Source of the DNA: Mycobacterium barrassiae
GTDB lineage: Bacteria; Actinomycetota; Actinomycetes; Mycobacteriales; Mycobacteriaceae
Direction of reading: 5' to 3'
Assembly (NCBI RefSeq): GCF_025822765.1
Contig: NZ_JACKUK010000028.1
Span: forward strand, 1-64,000
DNA length: 64,000 bases
Shown here in pieces: positions 38,028-47,416 of the stretch. Positions within the stretch are counted from its first letter, which is position 1. Each line of letters opens with the position of its first letter. The position numbers and the translations under genes are program-made. The notes beneath the pieces are model-generated. The model was not told where the DNA came from. It did not search any database and was given only the letters and a program-made list of their open reading frames with translations.

Positions 38028-38533
38028 GTGAGTACAAGAGGGCGATTCTGGCCGGCGGCTGCTTCTGGGGCATGCAGGACCTGATCCGCAAGCAGCCCGG
38101 CGTCGTCGGCACCCGGGTCGGGTACACCGGTGGCGAGAACGACCACCCCACCTACCGCAACCACCCCGGCCATGCCGAGGCAATCGAGATCGTCTACGAC
38201 ACCGCGCAGACCGACTACCGTGCGCTGCTCGAGTTCTTCTTCCAGATTCACGATCCGACGACCAAGAACCGGCAGGGTAACGATGTCGGCACCAGCTACC
38301 GGTCGGCGATCTTCTATCTCGACGACGAGCAGAAGCGCATCGCTGACGACACCATCGCCGACGTCGACGCGTCGGGACTGTGGCCGGGCAAGGTCGTCAC
38401 GGAAGTGACTCCCGCAAGCGAGTTCTGGGAGGCCGAGCCCGAGCATCAGGATTACCTGGAGCGCTATCCGAGCGGTTACACCTGCCACTTCCCGCGGGCC
38501 GGCTGGAAGCTGCCCAAGCGGGAGACCGTCTGA
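38024..38533 (+). CDS. msrA: Peptide-methionine (S)-S-oxide reductase
   Basis: This 169-residue MsrA has the catalytic motif GGCFWGMQ (C13) near the N terminus and a second cysteine in GYTCHF that may serve as resolving residue. Conserved TRVGYTGG and GHAEAIEI segments are intact. It is translationally coupled to msrB (ATGA overlap), so both methionine sulfoxide stereoisomers are handled by one operon. It lies between the NTF2/epimerase pair and cyp138, the neighbourhood of M. tuberculosis Rv0137c. Confidence 0.95.
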   Translation: MSEYKRAILAGGCFWGMQDLIRKQPGVVGTRVGYTGGENDHPTYRNHPGHAEAIEIVYDTAQTDYRALLEFFFQIHDPTTKNRQGNDVGTSYRSAIFYLDDEQKRIADDTIADVDASGLWPGKVVTEVTPASEFWEAEPEHQDYLERYPSGYTCHFPRAGWKLPKRETV

Positions 38534-38980
38534 CTATTTCCCGTGGGCGCGTAACTGATAGAGCCCATGGGTGACGGCCACGGTCTGGCCGGCTTCGTCA
38601 CGGACCACGGCGTCCAGCGCGAAGTCGGCCTTTCCGTTTTCTTCGGCTTGGGTTTCGACGCGGCGTAATTCGTCTTCGGCCAGCGACGCTTCGGCCCGCA
38701 GATCCGAACGAGCCATTCCGGTGAACTCGATGTCGACCTTCTTCACCAGCGGGTAGTACTTGGCGGGATCGAAGCTGGCGATCGCGATGATCCCGCCGAG
38801 GATCTCGGCGACAGCGAACTGGACGCCGGCGTACACGACGCCGAAATGGTTGCCGTTGTCCTGCAACGGGACGGTGGCGGCGGCGAACCCGCGGCGCGCC
38901 TCGGCGGCTTTGATACCCAGCTTGTGCGCCGCGGGGATGGTCGTCGCCATCCCGTCGTTCATCATGTCGACGAGATTCAT
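38534..38980 (-). CDS. DUF4442/hotdog thioesterase-like protein
   Basis: This 148-residue single hotdog domain is of the DUF4442 (YiiD C-terminal) type: NGNHFGVVYAGVQFAVAEILGG on the central helix, then KKVDIEFTGMARSDL. It is likely an acyl-CoA thioesterase of unknown substrate. Its stop codon directly abuts that of msrA. It lies 23 bp downstream of cyp138 on the same strand and is probably cotranscribed with it. Confidence 0.75.
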   Translation of the reverse strand: MNLVDMMNDGMATTIPAAHKLGIKAAEARRGFAAATVPLQDNGNHFGVVYAGVQFAVAEILGGIIAIASFDPAKYYPLVKKVDIEFTGMARSDLRAEASLAEDELRRVETQAEENGKADFALDAVVRDEAGQTVAVTHGLYQLRAHGK

Positions 38981-39003
38981 ACGACGAAACTAGCCGAGGG
39001 ACC

Positions 39004-40332
39004 TCAGCGTCGGCGCAGGGTGACCAGCCCGCCGGCTTTCGGGGTGAAGGCGATTCCGCGGAAGTGAACCTTCTCGTCGGGGGCGTTGTCGGTCTCGATC
39101 ACGAAGTGCCGCAAGATCGTTCGCAATACGACATCGAGTTCGACATTTGCGAACGCCGCCCCGATGCACCTGCGCGTGCCGCCGCCGAACGGTACCCACG
39201 CCGTCGGTGTCCTGGTGTTCAGGAACCGGTTCGGGTCGAGGCGTTCGGGATCGGGGAACACGTCGGGATTGCCGTGCACGGTGGCGAGCGCGACCATCAC
39301 GGTGTAGCCGTGCGGAATCCGCCATTCGCCGAGGTCGAAATGCGGTGCCAGTACGTGGCGTCCGGAGAAGTCGATCACCGTGCGGTTGCGTTGCAACTCC
39401 TGGATGAAGGCCTGACGGTACTCATTGCCGCCCGCGTCGTTCTCCTCGACCAGCTTGGCGAGGATGTCCGGGTGGCGGCGCAGCCGCTCGAACGCCCAGC
39501 CCAAGGTCGACGCGGTGGTTTCGTGGCCCGCACCCAGCAGCGTCAGCAGCTCGTCGGAGACGTCCTGATCGGACATCGGCGTGCCGTCCTCATAGGTGCT
39601 GCGTAACAGCAGCGCGAGGATGTCGGTGCGTTCCTCGAACCGCGGATCGGACTTCGCCTTGGCGATCAGCGCGAAGACGGTCCGGTCGAAGTTGCGGCGG
39701 AACTCGGTGAGCCGGCCCCACGGGCTGTAGCGGGTCGTCTTGAACGGCGGCTCCGGCAGCGTGGCCATCCGCGAACCGAGTTCTGCCCACGGCGGGATGA
39801 TCTCGCGCAGATAGTCCAATTCGGCTCCGTCTGCGCCGAATACGGTCCGCAGGATCACGTTGAGCGTGATCCGGTTCATCGCCTCGAGGGTGCGAAACTC
39901 CTTGCCCTCCGGCCAGTTCGCGCTCTCGCGCAGAGTCTCCTCTTCGATGATCTTCTCGTAGTTCTTGATGCTCTGGCCGTGGAACGGCGGCGCGAGCAGC
40001 TTGCGGCGCGCGCGGTGCTCCTTGCCGTCCAGCGCGAAGACCGAGCCCGGTCCGAAGATCCTGCTGAGGTTCGGCTGGACATTGATCAGGTCGTCGGTGC
40101 TGGCCAGAAACACCTGCCGCACCAGCTTCGGATCTGATACGACCACGCTGCGGCCGAAGAACGGCACATTGATGGCGAACACGGAGCCGTAACGCTTGTG
40201 CGCGTAGCCCAAAAATCGTCGGCGGAAGCCTGCCATGAGGACCATCTGGACCGGCTTGGGCAGGCGGACGACGGGCGGATGCTTCCCCGGGGCCGTAGCG
40301 GCCTCGGTGTCGATCGTCGCTGCGTCAGTCAT
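39004..40332 (-). CDS. cyp138: Cytochrome P450 (CYP138-like)
   Basis: This 442-residue P450 has the I-helix oxygen-activation motif LGAGHETTAS (about residue 270), the ExxR pair and the heme-binding loop FGGGTRRCIGAAFA with its cysteine ligand. The neighbourhood (divergent TetR, nearby msrA and Rv0138/Rv0139-like genes) matches M. tuberculosis cyp138 (Rv0136), from memory. The natural substrate of CYP138 is not known to me. The divergent TetR and a double palindrome suggest induction by a small molecule. The thioesterase-like gene follows in the same direction. Confidence 0.88.
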   Translation of the reverse strand: MTDAATIDTEAATAPGKHPPVVRLPKPVQMVLMAGFRRRFLGYAHKRYGSVFAINVPFFGRSVVVSDPKLVRQVFLASTDDLINVQPNLSRIFGPGSVFALDGKEHRARRKLLAPPFHGQSIKNYEKIIEEETLRESANWPEGKEFRTLEAMNRITLNVILRTVFGADGAELDYLREIIPPWAELGSRMATLPEPPFKTTRYSPWGRLTEFRRNFDRTVFALIAKAKSDPRFEERTDILALLLRSTYEDGTPMSDQDVSDELLTLLGAGHETTASTLGWAFERLRRHPDILAKLVEENDAGGNEYRQAFIQELQRNRTVIDFSGRHVLAPHFDLGEWRIPHGYTVMVALATVHGNPDVFPDPERLDPNRFLNTRTPTAWVPFGGGTRRCIGAAFANVELDVVLRTILRHFVIETDNAPDEKVHFRGIAFTPKAGGLVTLRRR

Positions 40333-40380
40333 CGCTTCTCCTTAGCCCCCGCGGGTCTCGCTCTCCCGACGGGACTATCT

Positions 40381-40429
40381 GGTACTACGCTGTACCGTAG
40401 GTTTGTGTAGTACGGTACCGGTTAGTACC
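40381..40429. promoter_or_regulatory. Double TetR operator between cyp138 and its regulator
   Basis: Two copies of GGTAC-N6-GTACC (40381-40396 and 40414-40429) are themselves arranged as a larger inverted repeat: GGTACTA-N4-GTACCGTA versus TACGGTAC-N4-TAGTACC. The symmetry of the whole 49-bp block strongly suggests two regulator dimers bound on the two divergent promoters. Confidence 0.75.
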
Positions 40430-40460
40430 ACCCCTTCGCAAGGGGTGCGATGGAGGCGAA

Positions 40461-41078
40461 ATGACGACTGCGCTCAACCAGGGTGTGCGTGCTTCGCATT
40501 CCGGTGACACCCCTGATCCGTTCCGTGACCGGCTACTCGACGGCATGGCCGCATCGATCATCGAACGCGGTTTCCGCGACACCACCGTCGCCGATATCGT
40601 CCGGCACGCCCGCACCTCCAAGCGCACCTTCTACGAGCGGTTCGCCAGCAAGGAAGAGTGCCTGATCGAGCTGCTTCGCCGGAACAACGAGATCCTGATC
40701 GCCAACATCCGCAACGCCGTCGATCCCGAGGCGGACTGGGACGAGCAGATCCGCCAGGCCGTCGACGCCTACGTCGGCCACATCGAAGCGCGGCCCGAGG
40801 TGACGCTGAGCTGGATCCGTGAGCTTCCCGCGCTGGGGGCCGTGGCGCAGCCGCTGCATCGGCAGGCCATGGAGCACCTGACCGACATGCTGGTCGCACT
40901 CAGCGACAGCCCCGGTTTCCGGCGCGCGCAGATCGCACCGCTGTCGCGCCCCCTGGCGCTGATCGTGCTTGGCGGTCTGCGCGAACTGACCGCCTTGTTC
41001 GTCGAGGACGGACGCGATGTGCGCGGCATCACCGACCACGCGATCACCGCGGCAACGGCCATCCTCGGACCGCGCTAG
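40461..41078 (+). CDS. TetR-family regulator of cyp138 (Rv0135c-like)
   Basis: This 205-residue TetR protein has a helix-turn-helix with FRDTTVADIVRHARTSKRTF followed by YERFASKEECLIELL. The C-terminal ligand domain resembles no class I can name. GGAGG lies 4 bases before the ATG. Divergent from cyp138 across the double palindrome at 40381-40429, which it very likely binds. It is convergent with a second TetR gene and separated from it by a hairpin. Confidence 0.88.
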   Translation: MTTALNQGVRASHSGDTPDPFRDRLLDGMAASIIERGFRDTTVADIVRHARTSKRTFYERFASKEECLIELLRRNNEILIANIRNAVDPEADWDEQIRQAVDAYVGHIEARPEVTLSWIRELPALGAVAQPLHRQAMEHLTDMLVALSDSPGFRRAQIAPLSRPLALIVLGGLRELTALFVEDGRDVRGITDHAITAATAILGPR

Positions 41079-41102
41079 CCGTTCTGTTCTGTGCCCTGTG
41101 CC

Positions 41103-41149
41103 TTAACGGGTTGATCGCACGCACCTGACGCTCGCAATCAACCCGCTAA
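41103..41149. terminator. Bidirectional hairpin between two TetR genes
   Basis: TTAACGGGTTGATCGC (41103-41118) pairs with GCAATCAACCCGCTAA (41134-41149), 14 of 16 positions, with a 15-nt loop. It lies between convergent stop codons. Confidence 0.65.
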
Positions 41150-41156
41150 GCACCTC

Positions 41157-42451
<1,295 letters not shown>

Positions 42452-42463
42452 CGCGCTAGTCCG

Positions 42464-44044
42464 TCACTGCGGAACCCGCGACGCCATGCAGTCGGTCATC
42501 ATCTCCCGCACGCGGTAGCGCTTCAGTTTCCCAGTCGCGGTCTTGGGTAATTCGGTGGCGAATTCAACGACCCGCGGCAGCTTGAACGCGGCAAGTTCGG
42601 CACGACACCATTCGATCAGTTCGACGGGGTCGACGTCATGGCCTGGTGCGGGCACCACCATCGCCACCGGTTTGTCGATTCCGTCGTCCCCTGGTGCGCC
42701 GACGACGGCGGCTTCGACAACCGACGGATGTTCGAGAAGGCGTCCCTCGACTTCGCTGGGCGACACCCAGATGCCGCCGGCCTTCAGCAGGTCGTTGGAC
42801 CGCCCCAGACAGTGGTAGTAGCCGGACCCGTCGATCAGATAGGTATCACCGGTTCGAAGCCAGCCATCTTGGAAGACAGCCTGATTGGCCTCAGGGCGTT
42901 GCCAGTAGCCGGCGGCGATCGACTCGCCGTACACGTACAGGTCGCCGGGTGTTCCCGGCGCGGCGGTGCGTCCCTGGGCGTCTCGGATCTCAATCCGGTA
43001 GCCAGGCACCGGCTTTCCCGTGGTGCCTGTGCGGATGTCGCCGGGTCGGTTGGACAGGAAAATGTGCAGGGCTTCGGTCGAACCGATGCCGTCGACGATA
43101 TCGACCCCGAAGCGACTCTGGAACTGACTGTGTAGCGCGACCGGTAGCACCTCGCCCGCCGAAACGCACAGACGCACCGATTCGAAAGAGTCGTCCGGCA
43201 ATTCGGACTGCACCAGGCTGGAGTAGAACGTAGGCACCGCGAAAAACAGGGTGGGCGCGGTTGCCGCCAACCGCTCGCGCATCGACTCGGGCGTTGGCCG
43301 CAACGGTTGCAGAACTGAGGTCGCGCCTGCCGCGAGCGGGAAGAACAAGCTGTTTCCGATGCCATAGGCGAAGAACATCTTCGCCACCGACAGACACCGG
43401 TCCTCCTGCCGGATGTCGAGGGTTAGACGTCCGTAGGTTTCATAGACATGGCGGATGTTGGCATGTCTATGCATGGCTGCCTTCGGTTTACCGGTGGTAC
43501 CGGAGGTGTAGAGCCATAGCGCGCTGGAGTCAGCATCAGTGATGGCGGGTGCCTGCGGGTCACCGAGCAGGCCCGTCCAGGAGTGGACTTGCATATTGGC
43601 ACGACTCGGAGTGGGTAGCCGGTCGCTGGAAGAGGCGGCAATGAGATGTTCGACGTCACTACAGAATTCGAGGCTCGACAGCACGGCGCCGACGTAGTCC
43701 TCGGTAGCGACCACCACACGTGCGCCCGAGTCACGGATTATCTGCTCGAGCTCTCTGCTGGTCAGCATCGTCGACGTCGGCATGGCCACGAATCCGGCGT
43801 GGAAGGCGGCCAGGATGGTTTCGGCCATCTCGATGTCGTCGCTCATCACCATCGCGACCCGGTCCCTGGGCTGCAACCCGAGTGCCCGCAGTCCGCCGGC
43901 CAGGCGTGCCACGTCGTCCGAGAGCTGGCTATAGGTCCGCGTGTGAGAGCCGATCAGCGCGACCTTGTCACCGATGCCCCCGCGCACCTGGCGGTGGACC
44001 AGGAAGTCGGCGGCATTGAAGAAGTCCAGGTCCATCGCGTTCAC
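42464..44044 (-). CDS. bclA: Benzoate-CoA ligase-type acyl-CoA synthetase
   Basis: This 526-residue adenylate-forming enzyme has the AMP-binding loop YTSGTTGKPKAAMH (about residues 180-193), GSTEALHIF for the adenine site, WLRTGDTYLID, and a C-terminal lysine in KTATGKLKRYRVRE. Within the superfamily it looks most like benzoate-CoA ligases (BclA/BadA). The fusion of its operon to boxC and boxB supports benzoate or a substituted benzoate as substrate, giving benzoyl-CoA. The GTG start overlaps the boxC stop (GTGA). Confidence 0.82.
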   Translation of the reverse strand: MNAMDLDFFNAADFLVHRQVRGGIGDKVALIGSHTRTYSQLSDDVARLAGGLRALGLQPRDRVAMVMSDDIEMAETILAAFHAGFVAMPTSTMLTSRELEQIIRDSGARVVVATEDYVGAVLSSLEFCSDVEHLIAASSSDRLPTPSRANMQVHSWTGLLGDPQAPAITDADSSALWLYTSGTTGKPKAAMHRHANIRHVYETYGRLTLDIRQEDRCLSVAKMFFAYGIGNSLFFPLAAGATSVLQPLRPTPESMRERLAATAPTLFFAVPTFYSSLVQSELPDDSFESVRLCVSAGEVLPVALHSQFQSRFGVDIVDGIGSTEALHIFLSNRPGDIRTGTTGKPVPGYRIEIRDAQGRTAAPGTPGDLYVYGESIAAGYWQRPEANQAVFQDGWLRTGDTYLIDGSGYYHCLGRSNDLLKAGGIWVSPSEVEGRLLEHPSVVEAAVVGAPGDDGIDKPVAMVVPAPGHDVDPVELIEWCRAELAAFKLPRVVEFATELPKTATGKLKRYRVREMMTDCMASRVPQ

Positions 44045-45741
44045 ACCCGTTCGTGGTCGAAGCTTGCACGCGCGCCCGTGCCGTATCGTCGCAACGCGCC
44101 CTCCGGCCCGGCGGCGTTGGGCCGCACGAAGATCCAGTTCTGCCAGGCCGTCAGACGCCCGAAAATCTTCGACTCTTGGGTTTCCGGGCCGACGAACCGA
44201 TGGTTGGCTTCCATTCCCGTCAATGCGTCCGGTGATAGTGCCGCCCGTTCCTCGAGGACGATACGGAGTTCGTCGGCGAAATCGATGTCATCCAGCGCCG
44301 ACGTGACCAACCCGAGTTCGCCCGCGGCCTCCGCGATCAAAGGTTCATTGATTCGATTGGCGACCGCGGTGAGAAGCTCGGGATGGCCGTAGAAGCGGGA
44401 CTCCAGCCGCGTCAAGCCATTACCCATGGGGAACGCGCCGAAGTTCGACTCAGTCACCTCGACCGCGGCCGGACATGCGTCGGGCTCCGCATCTTCGTAA
44501 ACTCCCTCGAGCATGTACTGGCGATCACAGGCCAGTGCCAACTCCAGCAGGAAGCCGACGTACGCACTGCCCGGTTCGATCACCGCGAAAAGGCTGCGAC
44601 TGGTCACATCGAGACGCTTGAGTGTCCGCTTGTAGTAGTGGATCACCTCGTTGACGAACCAGTCGTGGGCGAGTTCGCGGAGCTGCTTGTCATACGCCCG
44701 GGCGTTGTCTTGATTCCCGAGCACCCGGAAAACCCATGTCCCTAGGTCGATCTCATTGGTTCGAAGGTGCAAGATCAGGTCGTCCAGCTCGCGGGTGAGC
44801 GCGAGCGGGTAGTAGTCGTCCCCCTGCGAGAGGACGGCAGCGGCATCGGCTGGCGGAACCGATTCCGGTGCCGACACCTCGATGTCGACGCGACGTCCCG
44901 TCCGGTCCAACGTGGCACGAACATGCCGGTAGATGATCTCATCGTCGTCGTTCCGCCGCGACAGTCGTGTCAGGGTGACGCCGTTGGGGCTGTCAGGCCG
45001 GGTTGACCGGTTGGCCGCCTGCTCGGCCAGCGCGTGAACCCGCGCATCAAATTGTGCGGGTGCCACCGTCTCGTCTATGAGGCCCCACTCGACCGCGGTA
45101 TGCCCTCGAACCCCTTCGGATTTCGTCGCAAATACGTCTGCTCGGTCCTTTCGGACCTTGCGTTTGTCGACAACGCGTGTCAGGCCACCGGTCCCCGGAA
45201 GCACGCCCAACAACGGCACCTCTGGCAAGGACACCGCCGAGGAACCGTCGTCGACCAGGACTATCTGCTCGCACGCCAGCGCCAACTCGTATCCGCCACC
45301 CGCGGCGGTGCCGTTGAGCGCGGCTATGTACGTCTGGCCGGAGTGCTGCGTGGCATCCTCGATCCCGTTGCGCGTCTCGTTGGTGAACTTGCAAAAGTTC
45401 ACCTTCCACGTGTGCGGTGACTGAGCCAACATCCGGATGTTGGCACCGGCACAGAACATTCGATCCATTCCGCCGCTTACGACAACGGCCTTGACCTCAG
45501 GGTGTTCGAAGCGCAGACGCTGTACCGCGTCGTACAGTTCGATGTCCACACCCAGGTCGTAGGAGTTCATCTTGAGCTCGTATCCGGGGACGATCCCGGC
45601 GTGCGGATCGACGCTGAGCGTGAGGGTCGCGACCGGCCCGTCGGTCTCCAGCCGCCAATGTCGATACTCGGCGGGTTCGGTCACAAACGAAACAATCGTG
45701 GCATCGGGCGCGATCGGCGGTGCCGTCGTGGCAGCGGTCAT
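44041..45741 (-). CDS. boxC: Benzoyl-CoA-dihydrodiol lyase / 2,3-epoxybenzoyl-CoA dihydrolase
   Basis: This 566-residue protein of the crotonase superfamily has two crotonase-like halves, as in BoxC. It opens 2,3-epoxybenzoyl-CoA by double hydration to 3,4-dehydroadipyl-CoA semialdehyde plus formate. The first half carries FCAGANIRMLAQSPHTWKVN and LNGTAAGGGYELALACEQIV, the second YVGFLLELALACDRQYM. The WQNWIFVRPNAAGPEGALRRYGTG tail (in two parts, WQNWIFVRPNAAG and EGALRRYGTG) is typical of BoxC. GAGGAGG lies 5 bases upstream of the ATG. It is 10 bp downstream of boxB and overlaps the ligase gene. Confidence 0.92.
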   Translation of the reverse strand: MTAATTAPPIAPDATIVSFVTEPAEYRHWRLETDGPVATLTLSVDPHAGIVPGYELKMNSYDLGVDIELYDAVQRLRFEHPEVKAVVVSGGMDRMFCAGANIRMLAQSPHTWKVNFCKFTNETRNGIEDATQHSGQTYIAALNGTAAGGGYELALACEQIVLVDDGSSAVSLPEVPLLGVLPGTGGLTRVVDKRKVRKDRADVFATKSEGVRGHTAVEWGLIDETVAPAQFDARVHALAEQAANRSTRPDSPNGVTLTRLSRRNDDDEIIYRHVRATLDRTGRRVDIEVSAPESVPPADAAAVLSQGDDYYPLALTRELDDLILHLRTNEIDLGTWVFRVLGNQDNARAYDKQLRELAHDWFVNEVIHYYKRTLKRLDVTSRSLFAVIEPGSAYVGFLLELALACDRQYMLEGVYEDAEPDACPAAVEVTESNFGAFPMGNGLTRLESRFYGHPELLTAVANRINEPLIAEAAGELGLVTSALDDIDFADELRIVLEERAALSPDALTGMEANHRFVGPETQESKIFGRLTAWQNWIFVRPNAAGPEGALRRYGTGARASFDHERV

Positions 45742-45751
45742 GACAGCCTCC

Positions 45752-47233
45752 TCAGGTCAACGCTTCTTCGCGAAGATGTACGTAATCGAATTCGACTGGC
45801 TGCTCGTTGATTCCGGTCTTCGGAGGCGCGATCCAGCCGGCGAATTCACCGGGCTGGTAGTGGGGCACCATCAGTGCGGCCACGCGCGAGCGGTCTTCAT
45901 CGGTCGGCAGCCAGTCGTCTGCGCGACGATGCCAATCCTCGGCGGTCATCACGTCACCGTCCGGCGAGATGAAGTGACCGCCGTAGTTGCCGATCTTTCG
46001 GTTGAAGCCCTCATGCGGGAGCGTGAGCCGCTGATCGAGCCCCGCGTTCTCCAACGCCCGATTCCACTTCCGGACGCCTTTTCGGCAATCGGCAACGTAT
46101 TCGTCGCGGAGATCGAGGTTGAGCGCGGTGAGGTACGGTACCGATTCCTCGACGATGCGACCGTCAGCCACCATGCGCACCGGGTAGATCGCCTCAGTGA
46201 GGAGGTGATCGTCGTTGCGGCGGGTTTCCAACCAGCGCCCCTTGAGCCCACCCGTGTAGTAAGCGGCGGCGTTGGTTGACTGCTCAGAACCGAAAAGGTC
46301 CAACGACACCGAGAATTGGGCATTCAGATACTTCTGGATGACCGACAGCGGGATGCCACCGTATTCGAAGATGTCGTCGGTGTTGTGCGCAGCCATCAAC
46401 TCCGCTGTGCGCTCGACCGTACGTTCCACCCCGGTGGTCCCGACAAACATGTGGTGAGCTTCTTCCTTGAGCATGAACTCACAGGTCCGCGCCAAGGGAT
46501 CGAATGCCGACTCCTTCAATGTTCCCAGCTGATACTTGCCGTCGCGGTCGGTGAAGTAGGTGAACATGAAGAACTGCAACCAGTCGGTGGTCTTCTCGTT
46601 GAACGCACCGAGGATTCGCGGCGTGTTGACATCGCCGGAGTTTCGCTTCAGCAGCTGTTCGGCCTCGTCTCTGCCGTCACGACCGAAGTATGCGTGCAGT
46701 AGATACACCATCGCCCAGAGGTGGCGTCCCTCTTCGACATTGACCTGGAACAGGTTCCGGAGATCGTAGATGCTCGGTGCGGTGCGGCCCAGAATCCGCT
46801 GTTGCTCAACGGATGCCGGCTCGGTGTCGCCCTGCACGATGATCAGGCGCATCAGCTCCGCCCGGTATTCGCCGGGCACCTCTTGCCACGCCGGCTCGCC
46901 CTTGTGTTGTCCGAAACCGATCCTTCGATCGCCGTCGCGCTCGGCTAGGAAGATGCCCCAGCGGTATTCGTTCATCGGCACATGTTCGAAGTGCGCCCAG
47001 CCGTCGCGTCCGACGGCGACCGCTGTCCGCAGATAGACGTCCTTTGTCGGCAGCTCAGGTCCTAGCGACTGCCACCAGTCCCGGAACTTCGGCTGCCAAC
47101 CCTCGAGTGCCCGCTGCAGCCGACGGTCCTGTGACAGGTTGACGTTGTTTGGGATCCGCTGGCTGTAGTCGATCCTGCTCAGCGGCCCGGTCGGAACCGG
47201 TGCCGTGCCTGTTTGCGCCCGCTCGACTGCCAT
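45752..47233 (-). CDS. boxB: Benzoyl-CoA 2,3-epoxidase oxygenase subunit
   Basis: This 493-residue class I diiron oxygenase adds one oxygen atom to benzoyl-CoA, giving the 2,3-epoxide, with electrons from BoxA. Iron ligands are recognisable in NVEEGRHLWAMVYLL and LKEEAHHMFVGTTGVER. The N-terminal WWQSLGPELPTKDVYLRTA and central DRDGKYQLGTLKESAFDPL are conserved in BoxB. GGAGG lies 4 bases before the ATG. It is the first gene of the operon boxB-boxC-ligase and is divergent from the PaaX-type gene. No boxA reductase gene is found in the window. Confidence 0.93.
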   Translation of the reverse strand: MAVERAQTGTAPVPTGPLSRIDYSQRIPNNVNLSQDRRLQRALEGWQPKFRDWWQSLGPELPTKDVYLRTAVAVGRDGWAHFEHVPMNEYRWGIFLAERDGDRRIGFGQHKGEPAWQEVPGEYRAELMRLIIVQGDTEPASVEQQRILGRTAPSIYDLRNLFQVNVEEGRHLWAMVYLLHAYFGRDGRDEAEQLLKRNSGDVNTPRILGAFNEKTTDWLQFFMFTYFTDRDGKYQLGTLKESAFDPLARTCEFMLKEEAHHMFVGTTGVERTVERTAELMAAHNTDDIFEYGGIPLSVIQKYLNAQFSVSLDLFGSEQSTNAAAYYTGGLKGRWLETRRNDDHLLTEAIYPVRMVADGRIVEESVPYLTALNLDLRDEYVADCRKGVRKWNRALENAGLDQRLTLPHEGFNRKIGNYGGHFISPDGDVMTAEDWHRRADDWLPTDEDRSRVAALMVPHYQPGEFAGWIAPPKTGINEQPVEFDYVHLREEALT

Positions 47234-47288
47234 GTTGCCTCCAACGTCGGTGCGTCAATATTCTACGTTCAGTCTGCGGTTCGCAATA

Positions 47289-47315
47289 GTCATGTAGCAG
47301 ATTCTTGATCATGAC
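47289..47315. promoter_or_regulatory. Candidate operator between boxB and the PaaX-type gene
   Basis: GTCATG and CATGAC face each other 15 bp apart within the 183-bp divergent gap, with AGATTCTTGAT between. It is the clearest dyad in the gap. The gap is AT-richer than its surroundings. Binding by the adjacent PaaX-type repressor is inferred from position. Confidence 0.4.
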
Positions 47316-47416
47316 ACCCGGTAACGGCCCGCTTGGTTCTACGCAGATCCGTGATCCGCTGTATGAACGTCACACTTGTCGAAGGAATCGCGCGTTGAGT
47401 ACGAAAGGATGGGCTC

